Shown one piece after another: positions 7,986 through 15,893 of a DNA stretch of 42,742 bases; the first letter of the stretch is position 1, and each line of letters starts with the position of its first letter. A program made the position numbers and the translations under genes. Under the pieces are notes generated by a model that ran no database searches, had not been told where the DNA came from, and saw only the letters and a list, made by a program, of their open reading frames with translations. The stretch covers positions 1 to 42,742 of the forward strand of contig CANKIK010000022.1 of assembly GCA_947481985.1 (NCBI GenBank), in the 5' to 3' direction. This DNA comes from QWOP01 sp003669605. Its GTDB lineage: Bacteria > Planctomycetota > Planctomycetia > Pirellulales > UBA1268.

Positions 7986-8537
7986 TCAGCCTTGATCTTT
8001 TACCGGCAGCGCCCCAGTGAGATCCACTGACTGCTCGAGTTCCACCCACGACCGGCAGCCGCCGTAGGACTCCCGCCAGGGGAGGGTGACGGGGGAGGGC
8101 AGGCAGTGGACCGCGACCTCAAGGAGGTGGAGTTCGTCCTTCCAGCGGTGGAAGCGTTCGTCGACCACCTGCTCGGCCCACACGTGGCGATCGCGGAAGG
8201 GGTCGAGGCCGCTGCGGTCAGTGATCCGGTGGACCTCGACGACCTCCGCAGAGTGCGTGAACACCACCGAGCCCTCCGCAGGGCGAGCGTCGTCAATCCC
8301 GACGAGCAACTCGCGGGCCTGGGGGACGAGGCTCTCGGCCGACTGGTGGAGGAACGTCGGCATGAGCAAGAATTCGCGATACTCCGGGCGGAAGGCCCCC
8401 CCCGGCTCCGTGATCCCACCCTTTCGCAGAATCACATCCTGCCGGCCGCTGGCGAGTGCCCGGCAGATCGCGGCCCACTCCTTAAACGCTGTGCGCACTC
8501 TCCGTCCGGCAGTCAGCGCATCAACTGGCCAACTCAT
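7986..8537 (-). CDS. DUF1802 family protein
   Basis: 183 residues. The N-terminal pattern AFKEWAAICRALASGRQDVILRKGGI followed by FLLMPTFLHQ is characteristic of DUF1802, a family of unknown function found mainly in cyanobacteria and planctomycetes. There is no signal peptide or membrane segment. The stretch WAEQVVDERFHRWKDELHLLEVAVHCLP in the C-terminal half also fits the family. Its ATG overlaps the stop of the upstream secreted-protein gene by 4 bases (ATGA on the minus strand), so the two are probably translated together. It converges on the sugar kinase gene with a 34-base gap. Confidence 0.8.
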   Translation of the reverse strand: MSWPVDALTAGRRVRTAFKEWAAICRALASGRQDVILRKGGITEPGGAFRPEYREFLLMPTFLHQSAESLVPQARELLVGIDDARPAEGSVVFTHSAEVVEVHRITDRSGLDPFRDRHVWAEQVVDERFHRWKDELHLLEVAVHCLPSPVTLPWRESYGGCRSWVELEQSVDLTGALPVKDQG

Positions 8538-9109
8538 TTCTTGGCGACCGGTTTGCGGACATGAATCGAGTCCGCCGTGAGCTGGATGACAGGGATCGAG
8601 AGCTTCGGATCGAAGACCGCCTTGCCGCTGACCACCACTTCCTGCCCCTTCTGGACGCCAAAGAGCTTGCGGGCGTCAAGCGGCAGCACCTTGCCGTCAC
8701 TCCCCACGAACTGCACTGCCACCATCGGGGCATTCGCCGAGCGCTTCTTGCAGAACGGGCAGTTATCGGCATCGTGGCCGGCTTTCCCGGCATGGTCGTC
8801 GGCGGGAATCTCGAGGAGGACGAACGACGCCTTGTTCTCGAGGAACGGCTCCATCCCCTTCGCGTTGATCCTCCCTGCGAGCACGATCGGTTGCGGTTCC
8901 CTGCCAGCACCGGCAGCCAGGAGGGTCTCCTTGGCGGCTGTCGGAGTGAGGGCCTCCTCCGGCTCATCGAGCGTCATGAGTTTCGCCCGCAACGCTGCGG
9001 CATCGACCTGGGCTTGCGCGGTGCCCCCGGCGAATCCAGCCGCCACGATTGCCGACGCGACCGTGCAGACCATGAATATCGTGTGCATCGTGTGCATTCT
9101 GTGGACCAT
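8534..9109 (-). CDS. Secreted protein with CxxC motif, unknown function
   Basis: 191 residues from the ATG at 9109, chosen because GGAG lies exactly 8 bases upstream; GTG 9118 and ATG 9115 are alternatives that overlap that site. The signal peptide covers about residues 1-32, with a hydrophobic core and TAQAQ cleavage site. The mature part begins with a helix (VDAAALRAKLMTLDEP), then strands that look OB-fold-like: PIVLAGRINAKGM, ASFVLLEIP, MVAVQFVG, GQEVVVSGKAVFD, SIPVIQLTADSIHV. A metal- or redox-type CPFC (C117, C120) sits beside several His and Asp residues (HAGKAGHDADN). I infer a periplasmic metal- or heme-binding OB-like protein; no named family is recognised. It is followed by the DUF1802 gene with a 4-base overlap and preceded by a His-rich lipoprotein gene. 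Confidence 0.75.
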   Translation of the reverse strand: MVHRMHTMHTIFMVCTVASAIVAAGFAGGTAQAQVDAAALRAKLMTLDEPEEALTPTAAKETLLAAGAGREPQPIVLAGRINAKGMEPFLENKASFVLLEIPADDHAGKAGHDADNCPFCKKRSANAPMVAVQFVGSDGKVLPLDARKLFGVQKGQEVVVSGKAVFDPKLSIPVIQLTADSIHVRKPVAKK

Positions 9110-9214
9110 GCGCATCACTCCATGACAACCTGGAACCCACTGGAAACGAAAATCTGAAACAGCAATCTGAAACGTGGTCGGGGTCGGCCGCTGCCCTCTG
9201 TCACCGACTCTTCG

Positions 9215-9778
9215 TCACTTGGCAACGGCTTCCTTCAAAGTCTTCATGCCGGCCGCGATCCCCGCAGACTGGGCGGCCCACTCCGGGGCAATGTCGCCGG
9301 AGCCATGAATGGCGATATCGAGTTTGTCAAAAGCCTCGAAGAGTTGTTCGCCGGCCTTGATCACGGCAGCTTCCACGTCGGGAGCGAGTTTGGCCTCCTT
9401 CGCCAACGATTCGACATCGCAGACGAGATGGCCAAACTCATGGACCGGGGTATCGGCCTTCTCGCGGATACCGGCCTCCATGGCCTCTCCCACCACCACC
9501 GCAATCTTGTCCAGTTCGACAATCAACTCAGCGAGCGACTCGGGGTGGTGATGATCATGATCGCCGTCATCCCCCGCCCCTTCGGCGGATTCAGCTTGGG
9601 GGGACGGCCCACCAGAGTGGTCGTGGCCGTCATGTTCCTCGTGCTTGGCAGCCGTCTGGGCAACGCTGGGGGGTGCTTTGGGCTGCGTCTGCGACGGTGC
9701 TTCGGCACATCCCCCTGCGACGAGGGCCACGGCGAGGCAAGCCACCAAAAGAACCGGACGGCGAAGCGGATTTGTCAC
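9215..9778 (-). CDS. His-rich lipoprotein
   Basis: 187 residues from a GTG start with GGAG 9 bases upstream. Residues 1-24 form a lipoprotein signal peptide (MTNPLRRP, hydrophobic core, AGGC lipobox with Cys24 as the lipidated residue). A low-complexity linker follows, with two histidine clusters, HEEHDGHDH (about 46-54) and DHDHHH (73-78), which could bind Zn, Ni or Cu. The C-terminal 105 residues are helical (LAELIVELDKIAVVVGEAM, ESLAKEAKLAPDVEAAVIK, GEQLFEAFDKLDIAIHGS). The linker resembles the His-rich stretches of zinc/nickel handling proteins, but the helical domain is not one I can name. It probably sits in the cell envelope. It is transcribed ahead of the CxxC secreted protein gene on the same strand with a 105-base gap. 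Confidence 0.8.
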   Translation of the reverse strand: MTNPLRRPVLLVACLAVALVAGGCAEAPSQTQPKAPPSVAQTAAKHEEHDGHDHSGGPSPQAESAEGAGDDGDHDHHHPESLAELIVELDKIAVVVGEAMEAGIREKADTPVHEFGHLVCDVESLAKEAKLAPDVEAAVIKAGEQLFEAFDKLDIAIHGSGDIAPEWAAQSAGIAAGMKTLKEAVAK

Positions 9779-9814
9779 GAGAGAAATCTCCAGGGAAACA
9801 GTGGCAAGGCGGCG

Positions 9815-12061
9815 TTAGGGAGGGGGGGCGAGCCGGCGCGGAACGCCACCGACGCTCTCTGGCGAGGATACCCCCTGCGCCGCTTGCATGGCAATCCGGC
9901 GCGGGGCGGGAGGAACAGGATCGGCGACCAGACAGACCAGCGACCCCGGGGGCATCAAGAGGGGCTCGGAGGGGGCAACAAGTGGTCCGCGGGCGTCGGC
10001 GTGGACATCGAACGGCGCCGGTTGGCGGGTGTCGACAAACCAGCGCCAGGGAAGGTTCCGGACCGCGTCGCCCCGTGGGAACACAAACTCGACCGGGGCT
10101 TGGCCGGCGTGGAGGAGGATGAGAACGTTTCGGGGTAGGCCCCAGGTGCCGGCAGCGTCCTCCTTCTGGACGTTCTCGACCGTGGCGGCAGTGAAGAAGC
10201 AGGTCAGACTGCTGTCCCCCTGATTCCAGTCGACATCCCCGCCAGCGGCGGAGAACCACTCCACGTCGGGAGGAGCGTCCCCCGCATCGCCGACGCCCCG
10301 AAGAAACTCGCGCCGACGGAGCGTGGGGTTACCGAGACGGAAGCGGAGCAGTTCGCGGACGAAGCGGATCAGATCGGAGTGTGTCTCGACGAGCGACCAA
10401 TCAAACCACGAGACGGCGTTGTCCTGACAGTAGGCGTTGTTGTTGCCCCCTTGTGTCCGCCGGCACTCGTCGCCGGCCTCCAGCATCGGCACGCCTTGGC
10501 TGAGGAGGAGGGTGGCGAGAAGATTGCGCACCTGCCGCGACCGCAGGGCGTTGATCGTGGCGTCATCGCTGGCCCCCTCAGCCCCGTGGTTGTCGGAGAA
10601 GTTGTTGTCGTCGCCATCCCGGTTCCCCTCGCCGTTGGCCTCGTTGTGCTTGCGGGAGTGGCTGACGAGGTCAGCGAGTGTGAAGCCGTCGTGGGAGGTG
10701 ACGAAGTTGATGCTGTGGTAGGGCTGGCGTTCCTGCCCGCTGTAGAGGTCGCTCGATCCTGCCAGCCGGGTGGCGACTTGGCCGGTGAACCCGGGATCGC
10801 CCTTCCAGTACCGGCGGACATCGTCCCGGTATTTTCCGTTCCACTCCGCCCAACGCAGGCTGGCGAACGACCCCACCTGGTAGGCCCCGGCGGCATCCCA
10901 GGCCTCGGCGATGATTTTGGTGTCCGCCAGCAGCGGATCCTCGGTGATCAGCTCCACGATCGGCGGATTGGGGAGGATGTCTCCATTGCGGTCGCGGCTG
11001 AGGATGCTCGCCAGGTCGAAGCGAAAGCCGTCGACATGGAAGTTGTGCACCCAATGCCTCAGGCAGAGGAAGATCAGCTCGCGGACGATCGGATGGTTTC
11101 CGTTGACGGTGTTCCCGCAGCCGGAATAGTTGCGGTAGGTGGCTCCGCCGTCGGCAAGCATGTAATAGACCCGGTTTTCCAGCCCCTTCATCGACACCGT
11201 CGGCCCGTCGCCGTTGCCCTCGGCAGTGTGGTTGAAGACCACGTCGAGGATCACCTCGATCCCGGCAGCATGGAGAGCCCGGACCATTTCCTTGAACTCA
11301 CGGACCTGATCCCCAGGCTCGCTCCCCGCGGCGTAGCCCCGGTGCGGCGCAAAAAAGGCCAGCGGATCGTAGCCCCAGTAATTGCCACGTCCGGCCCGGG
11401 CTGGAGGAATCGGTTGCGGCGGAAACTCGTGGACCGGCATCAACTCAACGGCGGTTACCCCCAGTGATTTGAGGTAGGGAATCTTTTCGATCACTCCCAG
11501 GTATGTGCCCGGATGTGCAACGCCGCTGCTGGGGCTGGCGGTGAAGCCGCGAACGTGGAGTTCGTAGATCACCGTGTCGGCCAGCGCCCGGCGGAGATGG
11601 CGATCCCCCTGCCAATCAAAGGCATCGTCGATGACGACGCATTTGGGAGGAACCAGCACTTCATCGCGGTCGGTGAGAAAGTCGCCGGCGAGGGCCCTGG
11701 CATAGGGATCGATGAGCCGGGCACGGCCGTCGAACCGCTGGCCGTGGGCGGGATCGAACGGCCCGTCAGCCTGAAGGTGGTAGAGCTGCCCCGGAGCCAG
11801 CCCCGGCACAAGGATGCTCCAGATGTCACCCCAGCGGTCCCGGGAGGGATCGAGTTGGATCACCTCTGCCGGCTCCGTGTCGTTCACTCGGTCGTAGAGC
11901 AACACCCGCATCCCGGTCGCGGAATGGCTATAGACCACAAACTGCACCCCCTTGTCGCGGAGGACCGCGCCGTAGGGAAGCGGGTGGTTGAACTGGAGCG
12001 TCGGAAGTGGCCGCTCGGCGTAGGACCGCCGTGGGGCGGCGCGGGGCTTGCGGGGAGGCAT
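9815..12061 (-). CDS. glgX: Glycogen debranching enzyme GlgX (isoamylase type)
   Basis: 748 residues from the ATG at 12061. The frame is open to 12169, but the extension overlaps the purM 5' region and has no homology-like features. The N-terminus has a CBM48-type domain (GAVLRDKGVQFVVYSHSATGMRVLLYD). It is followed by a GH13 barrel with NYWGYDPLAFFAPHRGYA, DVVFNHTAEGN, the nucleophile Asp349 in VDGFRFDLASIL, the acid/base Glu386 in IIAEAWDAAG, and TSHDGFTLADL. The order and spacing match GlgX/TreX, which hydrolyse alpha-1,6 branches of glycogen or limit dextrin. The C-terminal beta domain ends in a Pro-rich tail. It is divergent from purM and has no other glycogen gene beside it here. Confidence 0.93.
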   Translation of the reverse strand: MPPRKPRAAPRRSYAERPLPTLQFNHPLPYGAVLRDKGVQFVVYSHSATGMRVLLYDRVNDTEPAEVIQLDPSRDRWGDIWSILVPGLAPGQLYHLQADGPFDPAHGQRFDGRARLIDPYARALAGDFLTDRDEVLVPPKCVVIDDAFDWQGDRHLRRALADTVIYELHVRGFTASPSSGVAHPGTYLGVIEKIPYLKSLGVTAVELMPVHEFPPQPIPPARAGRGNYWGYDPLAFFAPHRGYAAGSEPGDQVREFKEMVRALHAAGIEVILDVVFNHTAEGNGDGPTVSMKGLENRVYYMLADGGATYRNYSGCGNTVNGNHPIVRELIFLCLRHWVHNFHVDGFRFDLASILSRDRNGDILPNPPIVELITEDPLLADTKIIAEAWDAAGAYQVGSFASLRWAEWNGKYRDDVRRYWKGDPGFTGQVATRLAGSSDLYSGQERQPYHSINFVTSHDGFTLADLVSHSRKHNEANGEGNRDGDDNNFSDNHGAEGASDDATINALRSRQVRNLLATLLLSQGVPMLEAGDECRRTQGGNNNAYCQDNAVSWFDWSLVETHSDLIRFVRELLRFRLGNPTLRRREFLRGVGDAGDAPPDVEWFSAAGGDVDWNQGDSSLTCFFTAATVENVQKEDAAGTWGLPRNVLILLHAGQAPVEFVFPRGDAVRNLPWRWFVDTRQPAPFDVHADARGPLVAPSEPLLMPPGSLVCLVADPVPPAPRRIAMQAAQGVSSPESVGGVPRRLAPPP

Positions 12062-12153
12062 GGTGCGGCGATGATAGCATCGGGCCTGTGCCCCCCGCCC
12101 GAAATCGGGCGTCCCGGTCGTCCTCCACCCAACCCCCAGATGGATCCCTGCCA

Positions 12154-13224
12154 GTGTCGGGAGCGACATACTCCAGTTCCGGCGTGAATCTCGAACTGTA
12201 CGCCGAGGGAATGGCGCGGCTGCCAGCCCATATGCGGCGGACGCAATGCCCGCGCGTGATGAGCGCTGCGGGGGGCTTCGCGGCGCTGTTCCAAATGGAC
12301 CTGCCGGGGCTCTTCCGCCGCGGTTGGGAGGATCCGGTTCTCGTCTCCTGCACCGACGGCGTGGGGACGAAATTGAAAATCGCCGTCCAGACAGGGATTC
12401 ACCACACGGTGGGGATCGATCTGGTGGCGATGAGCGTCAACGACTGTCTCTGCACCGGCGCCGAACCGCTATTTTTCCTCGACTATGTGGCCCTCTCCCA
12501 CGACGATCCCGACCTGCTCGAACAGATCGTCCGCGGCATCGCCGATGCCTGTGTCGAATCCGATTGTGCTCTGGTGGGGGGCGAGACGGCGATCCTCCCC
12601 GACATGTACACCCGCGGGGAATACGATCTGGCCGGTTTCGTCGTCGGGATGGTGGAACGAAAGAGACTCGTCGATGGCAAACAGATCCAGTCCGGCGACG
12701 TGGCGATCGGACTGGCCTCCACCGGCTTCCACTCCAACGGCTATAGCCTCGTCCGCAAAGCGGTCTTCGAAATCGGAAAACTCGCCTCCACCGACACCGT
12801 TGCCGAGTTGGGTGGAATGACCGTCGGGGAGGCGTTATTGACGCCTACCAGACTCTACGCCAAGCCGCTGCGGAGCATCCTCCGCCACTACCGCGTCAAG
12901 CAGCCCGTGCATGGCATCGCCCACATCACCGGGGGGGGGCTCGAAGAGAATCTTGGTCGGATCGTCCCCGAAACTGTCCAGGTCGTCCTTGAGCGAGGGA
13001 CTTGGAGAGTGCCAGCGGTCTTTCCTTGGGTGCAGAGGCTCGGGCAGGTCGCCGACGCAGAGATGGCCCGGGTGTTCAACATGGGTGTCGGCATGGTGCT
13101 GGTCGTGTCCCAGCACTTCGCCGACAGCGTCATCAGCCAGTTGGCCGACAGCCAGATCGATGCCTGGAAGATCGGCACGGTTCGCGGAGCCACTCCCGCA
13201 GACCCTCGGGTGGTGTTCGGCTAA
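12154..13224 (+). CDS. purM: Phosphoribosylformylglycinamidine cyclo-ligase (AIR synthase)
   Basis: 356 residues from the GTG at 12154, which puts the family N-terminus SGATYSSSGVNLELYAEGM at the start. GTG 12088 would add 22 unconserved residues and leave only 26 bases to the divergent glgX. PurM converts FGAM to AIR with ATP in purine synthesis. Typical motifs are VSCTDGVGTKLKIA, GIDLVAMSVNDCL, ALVGGETAILPDMY, GLASTGFHSNGYSLVR, HITGGGLEENLGRIVP and VFNMGVGMVLVV. A run of nine Gs (12931-12939) codes the GGG of the ITGGGL motif, so a one-base slip there would destroy the enzyme. There is no other purine gene in the window. Confidence 0.93.
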   Translation: MSGATYSSSGVNLELYAEGMARLPAHMRRTQCPRVMSAAGGFAALFQMDLPGLFRRGWEDPVLVSCTDGVGTKLKIAVQTGIHHTVGIDLVAMSVNDCLCTGAEPLFFLDYVALSHDDPDLLEQIVRGIADACVESDCALVGGETAILPDMYTRGEYDLAGFVVGMVERKRLVDGKQIQSGDVAIGLASTGFHSNGYSLVRKAVFEIGKLASTDTVAELGGMTVGEALLTPTRLYAKPLRSILRHYRVKQPVHGIAHITGGGLEENLGRIVPETVQVVLERGTWRVPAVFPWVQRLGQVADAEMARVFNMGVGMVLVVSQHFADSVISQLADSQIDAWKIGTVRGATPADPRVVFG

Positions 13225-13236
13225 ACACGACAAGCC

Positions 13237-13255
13237 CCTCACCGCAGGCGTGAGG
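13237..13255. terminator. Hairpin between convergent purM and the DsbD-like gene
   Basis: CCTCAC / GTGAGG, a 6-bp perfect stem with a 7-base loop, in the 42-base gap between two convergent stop codons. It has no U-tract on either strand. The position suggests a bidirectional terminator; the sequence alone is weak. Confidence 0.35.
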
Positions 13256-13266
13256 AGGAAGCCTGC

Positions 13267-15822
13267 TCACCGTGGCTCGGAGGGCTTTCCGGGGGCTTCC
13301 TGCCGTGCCGACCGGGCCCGCATTTCCGGGGGGCCATTCTGCGAGGGGCCTGCTGATTGAATGGCGGCGAGCACCTGCGACTCGGTGATTAGGTCGCGGA
13401 GGATGATCGGCTCGGGAGCAGGTTGGCCTGGCTTGGCAGCCGGGAAGATCGCCAGCACTGGGATCGACTTGCTCTGCAGGCTCTCGAGCATCGACTTGAT
13501 CTCGGACGATTCCTCGGTCCAGTCGGCGAGCAACGGCACCACACGGTTGGATTCAATCGCCGACTTCACCTTGGTGGTCTCGATGGCGGTGGCCAGGTTG
13601 AGTTTGCAGGTCATGCACCAATCGGCCGAGAAATCGACCAGCACGGTGGTCCCTCCGGAACGGAGTTCCGCCAGCCTCGCGCGCGAGAACGGCTCCCAGG
13701 GGATGATCGACTTCACCGGTCCGAGGAAGGTGAACGCCAGGAAACCGATCGCCGCAGCCACGCCGGCTGCCTGCAACCAACGGGCCGGTCCCGCCACGCC
13801 TCCGGAGGCTTCCTGCCCCTTGCCAATCCACCAGCAGGCCGCCCAGATCCCGATCAGAAGGGCAAAGGTGGGCACAAACCAGACATGGTTTAGAAACGTG
13901 AACAGAAACACCACCGTTCCCAGCATTACAAATCCAAGAATCTCCTTGAGCGTCTCCATCCAGGTCCCTGGTCGGGGAAGGTACTTCGCGATCCCTGGCA
14001 CCATGCCAACAACGAGGTAGGGCAGTGCCATGCCGGTGGCGATGGCACCGAACACCGCGTAGGTCACCGCCGTCGGCTGTGAGAGCGTGAACCCAAACAC
14101 CGGGCCGAGGAACGGCCCGCTGCAGGGGGTCGCCAGGATGGTGCTGAGCACTCCCTTGAGAAACGCTCCCAGCGGCCCTTCCTTCGACTGCACATGGCCC
14201 GCCTTCTCGCCGATAAAGCCGGGGATGGGCAATTCCCAGACACCTAGAAACGATAGCGCAAAGGCGAACACGATCGCCGCCATCGTGATGTTGAACGAAC
14301 TGGAAGTGAACTGCTCCCCCCAGGCGAGGTTGCGGCTCCCCAGACCGATGTTGGCAGCTACGCTGGCTGTCGCCAACACGAAGAACACCGCGTACAGGCC
14401 GGCGCAGTACCAGAGGTTCATCTGGAACACTTCCTGACGGGCCCGCCCCGACTGCTGGGCGAAGGACATCAACTTCAAGCCGAGTACAGGGAGCACACAG
14501 GGCATGAGGTTGAGGATCAGGCCACCGATGAGGCCAGAGAGGAGCGCCATCGGCAGGGAGAGCCGTGCCGTTCCCGCAGCTGCGGGCACAGCGGACGGCT
14601 GGGAATCGCCGGCGGCAGGAGGGGCGGGGAGGCCAGCGGATGGCGAGACGCTGATTGCCAGCGGGGATTTGGCCGCCTCAGCGTATTTCGCTGCTGCGAA
14701 TTCAACACTCCCGGAATCGACGTCACTCCCCGCGGGAAACTTGGCCAACAACCGGACCGCCGTGGGGGGATCGCAAGACGATTCAGTACACGTCTGGAAG
14801 CCGATCGTCACTGCAGCCGAATCCCCCCCGGCAGTCGGGAGCAGGATCTCCAGCGTCACCGGACCATCGACGCCGTTGGCCGCGGCCAGTTCCCCTGCCT
14901 GTGAACGGGTGGCCTCGATGACGGCCACGGCGGCAACCCCTGCCGGCTCCACGCCGTTGACAGCGACGAGCGTCGGTTTGCCCTGGCCCACCTCGCTGCT
15001 GGCTGCGGCCGCCGGCGCATAGAGATGGAATCCATCGTCAGGGGAGAGGCGGACCACCAAGGGCCACCCCCGCACCATGGAGCCATCGGGTAAAGCGACA
15101 TCCCGGGCAGGGGCAAACGCAGCCTCGATCCCGGCATGGGCGCGGGGTGGAAGATGGGTGGCGATCGTCGTAGCGACGGTCCCAGGCAGCCCGGCGAAGG
15201 AGGGAGCGACGGCCCCAGGACTGGTTTCTCCAGCCGGAACAGTGGCGGAGAAGGGGAACGATTCCGGCGGCGTGCAGGAGCCGTCCCGGCAGAGTTGAAC
15301 GCTGATCGCCCCCTGGATCGTGGCGGCCTTTCCGGTGGGGTTGGCAAGCAGCGGTGCCCGCCAGGTGATCCGTCCCGAATGTTCCTCGACCTTCAGCCCC
15401 TCCCAGCCGGGGACATCATCCACGGTCCGGGAATGGGGCGCCACATCGGGCTTAAATGGACCGGCAGGCAGCCAGGGTGCATCGGCCAGCACCGTGATCC
15501 GCGTCGGTTTCGGTCCCCCCGGCTTCTGATCGATGGCGTAGGTGTGCCAACCCGCCTCGATCGTGGCTGTGACGGCCAGAACGGGGCCGGAGGGGGCCGG
15601 TTCAACCACCGCTTCGACAGACACCGTGCTTCCCCCGGCGACGGCATCGCCCCCCAAGCCGGGCACTCCCGGGAAGGGCTCGGCGAGGGAGGAGCCGGGG
15701 GGCTGTGCCCCAACCGCAGGCATGACACGCCAAGCGGTTGCAGGAGACGCAACGAACTGGGCGACCACCAACAGCCCGGTAGCCAGCAGGGGTCCCCGGA
15801 GCCATTCTGGCAGGCGCGGCAT
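13267..15822 (-). CDS. DsbD-like thiol:disulfide interchange protein with two N-terminal sensor domains
   Basis: 851 residues. A signal peptide (about 1-30) is followed by two DsbD-alpha-like beta domains, each with its own Cys pair: CRDGSC (domain 1, about 60-200) and CTESSC (domain 2, about 220-370). Then comes the polytopic DsbD/CcdA-type core (about 425-690) with the two functional membrane cysteines, Cys442 in MPCVLP and Cys567 in ATPCSGP. The C-terminus is a thioredoxin-like domain with WCMTC (Cys736, Cys739). The family moves electrons from cytoplasmic thioredoxin across the membrane to reduce periplasmic proteins and apocytochromes. E. coli DsbD has one alpha domain and about 565 aa; the second alpha-like domain explains most of the extra length. 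No clear ribosome site is visible before the ATG. Confidence 0.87.
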   Translation of the reverse strand: MPRLPEWLRGPLLATGLLVVAQFVASPATAWRVMPAVGAQPPGSSLAEPFPGVPGLGGDAVAGGSTVSVEAVVEPAPSGPVLAVTATIEAGWHTYAIDQKPGGPKPTRITVLADAPWLPAGPFKPDVAPHSRTVDDVPGWEGLKVEEHSGRITWRAPLLANPTGKAATIQGAISVQLCRDGSCTPPESFPFSATVPAGETSPGAVAPSFAGLPGTVATTIATHLPPRAHAGIEAAFAPARDVALPDGSMVRGWPLVVRLSPDDGFHLYAPAAAASSEVGQGKPTLVAVNGVEPAGVAAVAVIEATRSQAGELAAANGVDGPVTLEILLPTAGGDSAAVTIGFQTCTESSCDPPTAVRLLAKFPAGSDVDSGSVEFAAAKYAEAAKSPLAISVSPSAGLPAPPAAGDSQPSAVPAAAGTARLSLPMALLSGLIGGLILNLMPCVLPVLGLKLMSFAQQSGRARQEVFQMNLWYCAGLYAVFFVLATASVAANIGLGSRNLAWGEQFTSSSFNITMAAIVFAFALSFLGVWELPIPGFIGEKAGHVQSKEGPLGAFLKGVLSTILATPCSGPFLGPVFGFTLSQPTAVTYAVFGAIATGMALPYLVVGMVPGIAKYLPRPGTWMETLKEILGFVMLGTVVFLFTFLNHVWFVPTFALLIGIWAACWWIGKGQEASGGVAGPARWLQAAGVAAAIGFLAFTFLGPVKSIIPWEPFSRARLAELRSGGTTVLVDFSADWCMTCKLNLATAIETTKVKSAIESNRVVPLLADWTEESSEIKSMLESLQSKSIPVLAIFPAAKPGQPAPEPIILRDLITESQVLAAIQSAGPSQNGPPEMRARSARQEAPGKPSEPR

Positions 15823-15893
15823 AGGCGGGATCGGTCCAAAGGGCGGGGAGGGTTGAAAACGGCCTGAATTCTACAAGTTGCAATTTCCGCAGG

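Noticed and set aside
10379..11467. 362-aa plus-strand frame inside glgX
   Set aside because: Antisense shadow of the GH13 coding region with no start signal or motif.
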